NCBI GenBank assembly: GCA_026999335.1
Contig: JALTPW010000612.1
Location: 1-10,005 of the forward strand
DNA length: 10,005 nt
From: Chromatiales bacterium
GTDB lineage: Bacteria; Pseudomonadota; Gammaproteobacteria; SZUA-152
Reading direction: 5' to 3'
The first letter of the stretch is position 1; every line of letters starts with the position of its first letter. The translations under genes and the position numbers were made by a program. Below the pieces are notes generated by a model. That model saw nothing but the letters and a program-made list of their open reading frames with translations. It did no database searches and was not told the DNA's origin. Of this stretch, positions 1 through 5,670 are shown one piece after another.

Positions 1-35
1 CACCAAGCTATTGTTGTAATGTGCCATGCAAACCT
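1..35 (-). pseudogene. Out-of-frame continuation of the small membrane protein
   Basis: Read on the minus strand from base 35, this stretch encodes RFAWHITTIAW and then leaves the window. It is in a different frame from the 35-232 reading frame, by 44 bases (four surplus repeat units; 44 is 2 modulo 3). With a single repeat unit the two parts join as GGTEFTMLTLRFAWHITTIAW without any gap. The amphipathic W-rich sequence fits the beginning of a further membrane segment. The C-terminus lies outside the window, so the full length cannot be given. That these bases belong to the same gene is an inference from the exact join and from recollection of the family sequence. Confidence 0.55.
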
Positions 36-232
36 TAGTGTAAGCATAGTGTAAGCATAGTGTAAGCATAGTGTAAGCATAGTGTAAGCATAGTAAACTC
101 TGTACCACCAAAGAGCTTCGGCAGATTTTTACGGCGAAATAGTCTGACTAGTATGTAACGCTCCCCCAAAACGGAATGCACAATTCCGATAGCGAAGGTA
201 AAAAAAGCGGCAATATAGAGCAAAGTTTTCAT
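35..232 (-). CDS. Small membrane protein, N-terminal part, frame broken by tandem repeat
   Basis: The open frame gives 65 residues beginning MKTLLYIAAFFTFAIGIVHS. Residues 3-22 form one hydrophobic membrane segment, followed by a conserved-looking stretch LGERYILVRLFRR and LPKLFGGTEFT (about residues 22-47). From memory this resembles a family of small uncharacterised inner-membrane proteins of gammaproteobacteria; no function is known to me. From residue 48 the protein is only translated repeat (period 11 residues, MLTLCLHYAYT) and it stops at a TAA created where the repeat meets unique sequence. Just beyond, in another frame, bases 1-35 encode the expected continuation (separate entry). The gene is therefore probably out of frame in this sequence, either by reversible slippage or by decay. 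Start choice: it is the first ATG, a TATAAT box lies 12 bases upstream, and the ribosome binding site is weak (GAG, 8 bases off). The 5' end and membrane segment look sound; whether it is expressed is unknown. Confidence 0.6.
   Translation of the reverse strand: MKTLLYIAAFFTFAIGIVHSVLGERYILVRLFRRKNLPKLFGGTEFTMLTLCLHYAYTMLTLCLH
36..94. repeat. 11-bp tandem repeat, five full copies plus four bases
   Basis: The unit TAGTGTAAGCA (plus strand) is repeated without a mismatch at 36-46, 47-57, 58-68, 69-79 and 80-90, and then TAGT begins a sixth. On the coding (minus) strand the unit ATGCTTACACT has no stop codon in any frame, so the array stays open whatever the phase. The period of 11 is not a multiple of 3, hence each unit gained or lost changes the downstream frame of the surrounding gene. 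Perfect identity of the copies suggests recent expansion. Confidence 0.95.
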
Positions 233-244
233 GTGTTAAACTCG

Positions 245-250
245 ATTATA
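245..250 (-). promoter_or_regulatory. Possible -10 box (TATAAT) of the repeat-bearing gene
   Basis: The minus strand carries a perfect TATAAT 12 bases upstream of the ATG at 232. A TG lies two bases before it, close to but not exactly an extended -10. No good -35 is seen at 16-18 bases (the sequences there are GTGTAT or GGTGTA). If used, the transcript would have a very short leader of about six bases. The region is AT-rich, so a chance match is possible. Confidence 0.3.
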
Positions 251-420
251 AACATGAATATTTACAATACACCTATCTCATATTTTCCCGCTCCCTTAGG
301 CAACTTTGCGAATGGTTTAAATCATGAGCGTGGAGAACCTGTGAATACGGAAATCGCAAAATTATATAAATGGTTTTCTGCTGAAAGCGCTGCCGGTCTT
401 GACGTGAATAACGGAGCCAC

Positions 421-496
421 GTAGGGTGGGCACGTTTTATGTGCCCACGCGGTTAGCACATATTCCGCGTGGGCATGAAAAACCTGCCCACCCTAC
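421..496. repeat. Nested palindromic dispersed repeat (copy 1)
   Basis: The outer arms GTAGGGTGGGCA (421-432) and TGCCCACCCTAC (485-496) are perfect reverse complements. Inside them a second perfect 11-bp pair sits at 442-452 (TGCCCACGCGG) and 465-475. The 13-mer TGCCCACCCTACC at its right edge occurs again at 4179-4191, in a similar palindrome, so this is a dispersed family and not a one-off hairpin. Such GTAGGGTGGGC palindromes are, as I recall, common intergenic repeats in proteobacterial and some cyanobacterial genomes. No transposase is present; it would have to be mobilised in trans, if at all. Confidence 0.75.
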
Positions 497-499
497 CTA

Positions 500-657
500 G
501 TGGTTCATGCGGAAAGTTATGCCACTGTTCGCTTCGTGAGAAGGCACATTTCTGCGCTGGCAAAACTCGACATGGAACCCCCATTCCAGCGTTTTGCCGC
601 CTTGATCTGCACCTTCTCACTGTGCTCCTTAGTCACAGAACTTCCCGCATGGACCAC
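500..657. repeat. Imperfect inverted repeat with arms of about 50-70 bases
   Basis: Plus-strand bases from 500 begin GTGGTTCATGCGGAAAGTT; the minus strand from base 657 begins GTGGTCCATGCGGGAAGTT. The similarity continues with a small indel to a shared GTGAGAAGG (plus 538-546 region) and more weakly to a shared GGCAAAAC near the centre. By eye about two thirds of the first 48 positions agree. The element starts four bases after the palindromic repeat at 421-496. It may be a fold-back element, an inverted duplication or part of an invertible segment. It overlaps the minus-strand ORF at 517-681, and both arms read VVHAxS in the same relative frame. Confidence 0.6.
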
Positions 658-681
658 TCGCTTTTCTGTATTGGTCGTCAT
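517..681 (-). CDS. Hypothetical 54-residue basic protein
   Basis: This short ORF begins MTTNTEKRVVHAGSSVTKEH and ends at a TAA inside the left arm of the 500-657 inverted repeat. It is rich in Lys, Arg, Ser and Thr and has no membrane segment. An AAGGA sits six bases before the ATG, which is good spacing for a ribosome binding site and is the main reason to list it. Residues from about 9 onward are encoded by the repeat arms, so the ORF is either carried by the repeat or grew out of it. I do not recognise the protein. The next gene upstream on the same strand ends at 795, leaving 113 bases between them, so they could share a transcript. Confidence 0.35.
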   Translation of the reverse strand: MTTNTEKRVVHAGSSVTKEHSEKVQIKAAKRWNGGSMSSFASAEMCLLTKRTVA

Positions 682-794
682 AAAATATCCTTATTATTGA
701 AATCCCTAACACCACGCCCAACAGCCATATCAAACCACGGCTGTGACACATTACCCCACCCCCACTGACCAGAGTCTATGCAATCATATCTGTG

Positions 795-1058
795 TCAGGA
801 TTTTTGAGCTTTTGCTTTTTCCACCTCGGCCTGCGCCTTGGCTTTGTCCGCGTTGGCCCGGTGCTCGAAGATATTGCCAACCGTGAATGCACCGCCAATG
901 GCACCGAGACCTAAAACAAAATTCATGAAGAATGAATCTGGAGGAGCAACACCTCTCATCCCAAGCAATATGAAGTAACCCAGCGTGCCCAGAGAAAAAA
1001 TGATCAACATCCACTTGGTTAGAATGACCTTCCTACTACCTTTTGCTATCTCAACCAT
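795..1058 (-). CDS. Small two-segment membrane protein, hypothetical
   Basis: The 87-residue protein begins MVEIAKGSRKVILTKWMLII. Membrane segments are predicted at about residues 13-33 and 43-62, separated by the short loop RGVAPPDS. The second is glycine-rich (FVLGLGAIGGAFTVGN), and a charged Lys/Ala/Gln/Glu tail follows (residues 68-87, likely helical). Start choice: a GAGGAGG at 1067-1073 stands eight bases before this ATG, while the upstream in-frame ATG at 1100 has none. Its start overlaps the end of the small ORF at 1051-1215, which suggests translational coupling. Size and layout recall phage holin-like or accessory membrane proteins, but no lysis gene is nearby and I would not assign that role. 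Function unknown. Confidence 0.6.
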   Translation of the reverse strand: MVEIAKGSRKVILTKWMLIIFSLGTLGYFILLGMRGVAPPDSFFMNFVLGLGAIGGAFTVGNIFEHRANADKAKAQAEVEKAKAQKS

Positions 1059-1215
1059 GAAGCATTCCTCCTCGTTGCCATACTCCAGAAAGAAGTACAC
1101 CCTTGCCTGACATTCTACCCTGAATCACCCCAACGCCTAATAGATGGTCTGAATCTTTTACGCGAAGCGCCATCCTCCACAACGGCTGCCTCATAAATAT
1201 AGTACCTATTTTCAT
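1051..1215 (-). CDS. Hypothetical 54-residue ORF upstream of and overlapping the membrane protein
   Basis: This ORF starts MKIGTIFMRQPLWRMALRVK and ends ..GGMLHG. Its claim to be real rests on the translation signal: the minus strand carries AAGGAGGT, a full complement of the 16S rRNA tail, five bases before this ATG. Its TGA (1051-1053) lies just inside the next gene, whose ATG is at 1058-1056, an eight-base overlap. The composition is basic with scattered hydrophobics and no clear membrane segment or known domain. It may be a small protein in its own right or a leader peptide that couples ribosomes to the downstream gene. I do not recognise a family. Confidence 0.4.
   Translation of the reverse strand: MKIGTIFMRQPLWRMALRVKDSDHLLGVGVIQGRMSGKGVLLSGVWQRGGMLHG
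1067..1073 (-). promoter_or_regulatory. Ribosome binding site deciding the start at 1058
   Basis: GAGGAGG on the minus strand lies eight bases before the ATG at 1058. It sits inside the coding sequence of the preceding small ORF, as expected for a coupled pair. Confidence 0.6.
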
Positions 1216-1220
1216 TCCGC

Positions 1221-1228
1221 ACCTCCTT
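1221..1228 (-). promoter_or_regulatory. Perfect Shine-Dalgarno sequence AAGGAGGT
   Basis: An eight-base match to the consensus stands five bases before the ATG at 1215 on the minus strand. It is much stronger than any site in front of the GC-rich core genes of this window, several of which have almost none. Confidence 0.55.
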
Positions 1229-1364
1229 GCCATTTACTGGCATCATGGCTCACTACTCCTCTCATTTTCCAAGCCCGGCGCATGCCTTTGCTTTCAGGGC
1301 GGGCTTTACGGCGCCCCAAGCCTTGCGCTATGTTGCAAATATTTCCCGAGCGTACATGTACTCC

Positions 1365-2696
1365 ATGAAACAGACCGAATTCACCCGCCGCCGCAAACAC
1401 CTGATGCAGATGATGGGCAAGGCCTCGGTAGCCGTGCTGCCCGCCGCCAGAGTGGCCATGCGCAACCGCGACGCTGACTATCCCTACCGCCAAGACAGCG
1501 ACTTCCACTACCTCACCGGCTTCCCCGAGCCCGAGGCGGTAGCGGTGCTGATCCCCGGCCGTAAACACGGCGAGTACATCCTCTTCTGCCGTGAACGCGA
1601 CCCGCTGATGGAAACCTGGCACGGCCGCCGGGCCGGGCTGGAGGGGGCGCATGAACACTATGGCGCCGACGATGCTTTCCCCATCAGTGATATCGATGAC
1701 ATCCTGCCCGGCCTGCTGGAGAGCTGCGAGCGGGTCTACTACGCCATGGGTATCGACGACACCTTCGATGCCCAGGTCACCCGCTGGGTCAAGCGGCTCA
1801 AGGGGCAGGCCCGCGCCGGTGTGCACACCCCGGGCGAATTCGTTGCCCTCGACCACCTGCTGCACGACATGCGCCTGTACAAGAGCCGTAGCGAGATCAG
1901 CGCCATGCGCCGCGCGGCAAAAATCTCCGCCCAGGCCCACGTACGTGCCATGCGGGTGTGCCGCCCCGGCATGATGGAATATGAGATCGAGGCCGAGTTT
2001 CTCTACCACTTCAAGCGCCACAACTGCGTGCCCGCCTACACCAGCATCGTCGGCGGTGGCGACAACGGCTGCATCCTGCACTACACGGAAAACGACGCCG
2101 AACTGCGCGATGGGGATCTGCTGCTCATCGACGCCGGCGCGGAAAATGACGGCTACGCCGCCGATATTACCCGCACCTTCCCGGTCAATGGCCGCTTCAG
2201 CAGCGAACAGGCCGCTCTGTACCAGCTCATCCTCGACGCCCAGCACGCCGCCATCGCCAAGGTGCGCCCCGGCGTCCACTGGAACGAGCCCCACGAGGTC
2301 GCTGTGAAGGTGCTTACCCGCGGCCTGCTCAAACTCGGCCTGCTCAAGGGCCAGCTGCGCACATTGATAAAAGAAGAGGCCTACCGCGCCTTCTACATGC
2401 ACCGTACCGGTCACTGGCTGGGCATGGACGTGCACGACGTGGGCGATTACAAGGTGGGCGACGTTTGGCGCGAACTGGAACCGGGCATGGTGCTGACCAT
2501 CGAGCCGGGCCTGTACATCGCCCGCGGCACCAAGGTCGGCAAGCGTGCCGTGGCCAAGAAATGGCAGGGCATTGGTATCCGCATCGAAGACGATGTGCTG
2601 GTTACCAAAGACGGGTGCGAGGTGTTGACGCGCGCAGTGCCAAAGGAAATCAGCGAAATCGAGGCCATCATGGCAACGGCGCACAACACCAAATAA
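1365..2696 (+). CDS. pepP: Xaa-Pro aminopeptidase (aminopeptidase P II)
   Basis: This cytoplasmic metalloenzyme removes an N-terminal residue that precedes proline. The 443-residue product is very close to the 441 of E. coli PepP. The N-terminal domain begins MKQTEFTRRRKHL and contains YPYRQDSDFHYLTGF, typical of PepP. The C-terminal pita-bread catalytic domain shows all five metal ligands: D256 and D267 (LLLIDAGAENDGYAADITRT), H350 (RTGHWLGMDVHDVGDY), E380 (LTIEPGLYI) and E408 (IRIEDDVLV); H357 is the conserved second histidine. Start choice: the frame is open back to 1227, but MKQTEF matches the family start, and the in-frame ATG at 1356 would add only MYS. No good ribosome binding site precedes either. 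It heads the pepP-ubiH-ubiI cluster; the UPF0149 gene often found upstream is absent here. Confidence 0.93.
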   Translation: MKQTEFTRRRKHLMQMMGKASVAVLPAARVAMRNRDADYPYRQDSDFHYLTGFPEPEAVAVLIPGRKHGEYILFCRERDPLMETWHGRRAGLEGAHEHYGADDAFPISDIDDILPGLLESCERVYYAMGIDDTFDAQVTRWVKRLKGQARAGVHTPGEFVALDHLLHDMRLYKSRSEISAMRRAAKISAQAHVRAMRVCRPGMMEYEIEAEFLYHFKRHNCVPAYTSIVGGGDNGCILHYTENDAELRDGDLLLIDAGAENDGYAADITRTFPVNGRFSSEQAALYQLILDAQHAAIAKVRPGVHWNEPHEVAVKVLTRGLLKLGLLKGQLRTLIKEEAYRAFYMHRTGHWLGMDVHDVGDYKVGDVWRELEPGMVLTIEPGLYIARGTKVGKRAVAKKWQGIGIRIEDDVLVTKDGCEVLTRAVPKEISEIEAIMATAHNTK

Positions 2697-2705
2697 CCAT
2701 CTATC

Positions 2706-2841
2706 TTTGGAGCGGGCCATGCCCGCGATTGCCGGCAAAAGAAAAACTACGTACGTAAGAGTACTAAGCCAGATAGAGGTTAAAATCAGTTTCTGTGACC
2801 AATAGAGCCAACAGCAAATCGCGGGCATGGCCCGCTCCAAA
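2706..2841. repeat. Perfect 25-bp inverted repeat pair (REP-like doublet or MITE)
   Basis: Bases 2706-2730 and 2817-2841 are exact reverse complements over 25 positions. Each arm is itself a hairpin: GCGGGCCATGCCCGC at 2712-2726 and GCGGGCATGGCCCGC at 2821-2835. The 86 bases between are AT-richer and include the 10-bp palindrome TACGTACGTA (2748-2757). The structure fills most of the space between pepP and ubiH. It could be a REP doublet or a small transposon-derived element lacking a transposase, and the transcript would fold strongly. No target-site duplication is evident by eye. Confidence 0.8.
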
Positions 2842-2846
2842 TAAGA

Positions 2847-2869
2847 CGCCAGCCTCCTGGAGGCTGGCG
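2847..2869. repeat. Perfect 11-bp-arm palindrome upstream of ubiH
   Basis: CGCCAGCCTCC (2847-2857), a single T, and GGAGGCTGGCG (2859-2869) make a near-continuous palindrome able to form a very stable hairpin with about 10 paired bases. There is no following run of T, so it is not a classical terminator. It ends 14 bases before the ubiH ATG and nearly touches the presumed ribosome binding site (GGTAGG), so it could affect ubiH translation or protect an RNA end after processing. Confidence 0.7.
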
Positions 2870-2883
2870 GTAGGCAACAAAGC

Positions 2884-4116
2884 ATGAACACCGACTACGA
2901 CATCCTCATCATCGGTGGCGGCATGGTCGGCGCCAGTCTGGCTATCGCCCTGCGTGACCAGCCGCTGCGCATTGCCATGATCGAGGTCGTACCCTTCCGT
3001 ACCGCCAGCCAGCCCAGCTACGATGACCGTGCCATTGCGCTGTCGCAGGGCAGTCGGCGCATTTTCGATGCCATGGGGCAATGGGACACGCTGGCCCCCG
3101 CCGCCACGCCCATCGAGCGTATCCACGTCTCCGACCGGTGTCATTTCGGCATTACCCGGCTGGACGCCCGTGAAGAGGGCGTCGAGGCGCTGGGCTACGT
3201 GATTACCGGCCGCGCCCTGGGCCAGGGACTGGTGGCGAGTGTCAGTGAACTGGACAACCTCGACCTCATCAGTCCCGCCACCCTGTGTGAACTCAAGCTC
3301 GGCGAAGATCACGCCACCGCCGTCATCGAACGCGACGGCCAGCGCGAGTCTGTCACCGCCGCGCTGGTGATCGCCGCCGATGGTGGTGACTCCTCGGTGC
3401 GCCGCCTGCTGGACATCGCGGTGACGGAAAAGGACTACCAGCAGACCGCCATCATCGCCAACATCACCCCGCAGCGGCCACACCAAAACGTTGCCTACGA
3501 GCGTTTCACCGCGCAGGGTCCGCTGGCCCTGCTGCCCCTCAACACACAAGGTGGCGAGCAGCGTTGTTCATTGGTGTGGGCCCACGGCCCGGAACAGACC
3601 GAATACCTGCTGGCTCTGGATGACAACGGATTTCTGCGGGAATTACAGGACGCCTTCGGCTGGCGTCTGGGTCGACTCCTCAAGGTTGGGCAGCGCGCCA
3701 GCTACCCGCTGCGCCTGATCCAGGCCCGCGAGCAGATCCGCCCGCGCCTGGCCCTGATCGGCAACGCCGCCCATACCCTGCACCCCATCGCCGGGCAGGG
3801 TTTCAACCTCGGTCTGTGCGACGTGGCGGCATTGGCGCAGGTGCTCAACGAAGCCCGGGAGGCTAGCCGCGATATGGGCGCACTGACCATACTGGAAGAT
3901 TACGTCCGCTGGCGCGAGAGTGACCATCGCAAGATCATTGGTTTCACCAATGCCTTGGTGCATACCTTCTCCAACCGCTTTCCACCGCTGAGTTTGGCGC
4001 GCAATCTCGGCCTGCTGGCCATCGATATTCTGCCGCCGCTGAAACACGGCCTGGCACGCAATGCCATGGGCATCGGCGGCCGGCTGCCCAGATTGGCGCG
4101 GGGGTTGCCGCTATGA
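2884..4116 (+). CDS. ubiH: 2-octaprenyl-6-methoxyphenol hydroxylase, FAD monooxygenase of ubiquinone synthesis
   Basis: UbiH is a class A flavoprotein monooxygenase that adds a ring hydroxyl during aerobic ubiquinone synthesis, acting with the other Ubi proteins at the membrane. The 410-residue protein has the FAD-binding dinucleotide fold at its start (ILIIGGGMVGASLA, residues 8-20), DDRAIALSQGS (47-56), the DG motif AADGGDSSVRR (164-174) and the second FAD motif LIGNAAHTLHPIAGQGFNLG (291-310). Asn instead of Asp in GNAAH is, as I recall, usual for UbiH and separates it from the downstream paralogue, which has GDAAH. The ribosome binding site is weak (GGTAGG about nine bases before ATG) and lies beside a strong hairpin. 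Position between pepP and ubiI matches the usual gene order, which supports UbiH over other family members. Confidence 0.9.
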   Translation: MNTDYDILIIGGGMVGASLAIALRDQPLRIAMIEVVPFRTASQPSYDDRAIALSQGSRRIFDAMGQWDTLAPAATPIERIHVSDRCHFGITRLDAREEGVEALGYVITGRALGQGLVASVSELDNLDLISPATLCELKLGEDHATAVIERDGQRESVTAALVIAADGGDSSVRRLLDIAVTEKDYQQTAIIANITPQRPHQNVAYERFTAQGPLALLPLNTQGGEQRCSLVWAHGPEQTEYLLALDDNGFLRELQDAFGWRLGRLLKVGQRASYPLRLIQAREQIRPRLALIGNAAHTLHPIAGQGFNLGLCDVAALAQVLNEAREASRDMGALTILEDYVRWRESDHRKIIGFTNALVHTFSNRFPPLSLARNLGLLAIDILPPLKHGLARNAMGIGGRLPRLARGLPL

Positions 4117-4136
4117 AACCCGCAATGAAACATACC

Positions 4137-4194
4137 TTCGTAGGATGGGCTCTGCCCACCGGCGCCTATGGTGGGCAATGCCCACCCTACCGAA
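4137..4194. repeat. Imperfect palindromic dispersed repeat (copy 2) between ubiH and ubiI
   Basis: Bases 4137-4160 and 4170-4194 are reverse complements except for three mismatches and one indel. Each arm has its own small hairpin (TGGGC..GCCCA). The right arm contains TGCCCACCCTACC (4179-4191), identical to the right edge of the repeat at 421-496, so both belong to one family. The right arm ends within the AAAGGAG ribosome binding site of ubiI. It fills most of the 90-base gap between ubiH and ubiI. Confidence 0.75.
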
Positions 4195-4199
4195 AGGAG
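4193..4199 (+). promoter_or_regulatory. Ribosome binding site deciding the ubiI start
   Basis: AAAGGAG is followed by seven bases and then GTG at 4207. This sets the ubiI start at the GTG instead of the upstream ATG at 4168, which lies within the palindromic repeat and would add 13 residues unlike the family. Confidence 0.7.
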
Positions 4200-4206
4200 C
4201 AGTTCG

Positions 4207-5427
4207 GTGTCCATCAGCAGAAATAAGTACGACATCGTCATCATCGGCGGCGGTATGGTCGGTGCCAGCCTGGCTTGTGCGCTGGCCGACAGCACTCTCT
4301 CTATCGCTGTTATCGAAGGTCTTGATCCGTCCGGCGAATGGCCCGCCGACAGTTTCGACATCCGTGTCAGCGCTATCACCCGCGCCTCGGAAAGTCTGTT
4401 CCGCCGCCTTGGCGCATGGCCGGCGATGGCGGCCATGCGGGTGCAATCCTACGAGGCCATGGATGTTTGGGACGCCACCGGCACTGGCCACATCCACTTC
4501 GACGCCGCTGAACTGGGCGAGCCCAATCTGGGCCATATCATCGAGAACCGCGTCATCACCCTGGCTTTGTTACAACGCCTGCGCCAGCACGACAACATCG
4601 ACTATCGTTGCCCCGTCAAACCCAAACGGCTGATACTGCGCAGCAATCACGCCCAACTGCAACTGGATGATGGCGGTCTGTTGCAGGCCACGCTGATCAT
4701 CGGCGCCGACGGCGCCCATTCCTGGTTACGCCAGCAGGCTGGTATCGAGGTACAGGAACGCCACTACCAACAGACCGCCGTGGTGACTACGGTGCAGACC
4801 GAACACCATCATGAAGACACCGCCTGGCAGTGTTTTCTGCCCAGCGGCCCGCTGGCCTTCCTGCCCCTGCCCGAGGGCCGCAGTTCCATCGTCTGGAGCA
4901 CCAGCGCGGAGGAGGCCGAACGCCTGCTGGCGCTGGACGATGCCGATTTCATGAGCGCGCTGGGTGAAGCCTTCATGCATCGCCTGGGCAGCGTCACCGG
5001 TGTTGGCCCGCGCGGCGCCTTTCCACTCAAGGGCCGGCACGCGAAGGAATATGTCAAACCACACCTGGCGCTGGTGGGCGATGCCGCGCACACCATCCAT
5101 CCACTGGCCGGGCAGGGCGTGAATCTGGGCCTTGCCGATGTGGAGGAATTGGCCGCGGTGGTACTGGAAGCGCATCACGCCCAACGCCCCATCGATAGTT
5201 TCAAGACCCTGCGCCGCTATGAACGTGCCCGCCGTGGCGCTAACCTGCTGATGCTGGACGCCATGGGTGCCTTCAAAGCCCTGTTCAGCAACGATACCCC
5301 GGGGCTGCGCGAGCTGCGCAATCTGGGACTCAATCTGGCCGACCATGCGGGTCTCCTGAAAAGACTTATCGTTGCCCAGGCCATGGGGCTGAGCACCCTG
5401 TCCACCTCTTTGTCAGGCAAGCCCTGA
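4207..5427 (+). CDS. ubiI: 2-octaprenylphenol hydroxylase-type FAD monooxygenase (UbiI/VisC)
   Basis: A paralogue of the preceding ubiH and of the same ubiquinone hydroxylase family. By gene order (visC follows ubiH in E. coli) it is most likely UbiI, which hydroxylates ring carbon 5; UbiF or UbiL type activity cannot be excluded from sequence alone. The 406-residue product from the GTG start begins VSISRNKYDIVIIGGGMVGA, with GGGMVG at 14-19, DIRVSAITRASE (51-62), the DG motif GADGAHSWLR (166-175) and the FAD motif LVGDAAHTIHPLAGQGVNLG (289-308). A frame-compatible ATG at 4168 is rejected because it lies in the repeat at 4137-4194 and a good AAAGGAG stands before the GTG. The length agrees with about 400 in E. 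coli UbiI. It ends directly before an antiporter gene remnant in the same frame. Confidence 0.85.
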   Translation: MSISRNKYDIVIIGGGMVGASLACALADSTLSIAVIEGLDPSGEWPADSFDIRVSAITRASESLFRRLGAWPAMAAMRVQSYEAMDVWDATGTGHIHFDAAELGEPNLGHIIENRVITLALLQRLRQHDNIDYRCPVKPKRLILRSNHAQLQLDDGGLLQATLIIGADGAHSWLRQQAGIEVQERHYQQTAVVTTVQTEHHHEDTAWQCFLPSGPLAFLPLPEGRSSIVWSTSAEEAERLLALDDADFMSALGEAFMHRLGSVTGVGPRGAFPLKGRHAKEYVKPHLALVGDAAHTIHPLAGQGVNLGLADVEELAAVVLEAHHAQRPIDSFKTLRRYERARRGANLLMLDAMGAFKALFSNDTPGLRELRNLGLNLADHAGLLKRLIVAQAMGLSTLSTSLSGKP

Positions 5428-5601
5428 TCGCCACCACAGGCCGATGCTGCCGGAGATCCGCGTGAAATCATCCTCGCCATCAGCCATGTGATCGTTGTAT
5501 TCTCGTCTTCTGTGCAAGGACTTACCATCAGCATACCGCTGAAAAGCACTACCCATCTGGAATCAAGTGCAATATCAAGTACAACCATGGATGGCCGTTA
5601 A
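5428..5601 (+). pseudogene. 3' remnant of a CPA1 (NhaP-type) Na+/H+ antiporter gene
   Basis: Directly after the ubiI stop, in the same frame, the sequence reads ADAAGDPREIILAISH followed by VIVVFSSSVQGLTI and ends at a TAA (5599-5601) after about 57 codons. This stretch closely resembles the last membrane segment of CPA1 antiporters, whose C-terminal pattern is roughly xxPRxxILxxTYxVVVFSILVQGLTI. No start codon, ribosome binding site or the other membrane segments are present, so only a tail of the gene survives. The likely origin is a deletion that removed the 5' part and left the end beside ubiI. Family assignment is from memory of the motif; the last 20 or so residues are not informative. 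Confidence 0.55.
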
Positions 5602-5670
5602 CAGGACATCTCCCGGAGGTGTGCATCGACGGCACGACTGACGCCTGAGACCCCGAAAACAACGGCCAAC

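Noticed and set aside
176..424. Plus-strand ORF of 82 codons, or from the inner ATG at 254
   Set aside because: It overlaps the minus-strand membrane protein start, has no ribosome binding site, ends in the palindromic repeat and resembles nothing I know. The 233-420 stretch holds no gene I can support.
721..744. Hairpin ACAGCC/GGCTGT as terminator or integron attC site
   Set aside because: The stem is only six bases with a 12-base loop and no T-run. GCCCAAC at its edge fits an attC end, but no matching GTTRRRY partner is placed correctly.
1227..1364. 46-residue N-terminal extension of PepP
   Set aside because: It would begin with a TTG lying inside the opposite-strand ribosome binding site, and PepP proteins start at the MKQTEF position.
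1212..2891. 559-codon minus-strand ORF across pepP
   Set aside because: It is the antisense shadow of pepP, whose catalytic residues and length are all correct on the plus strand.
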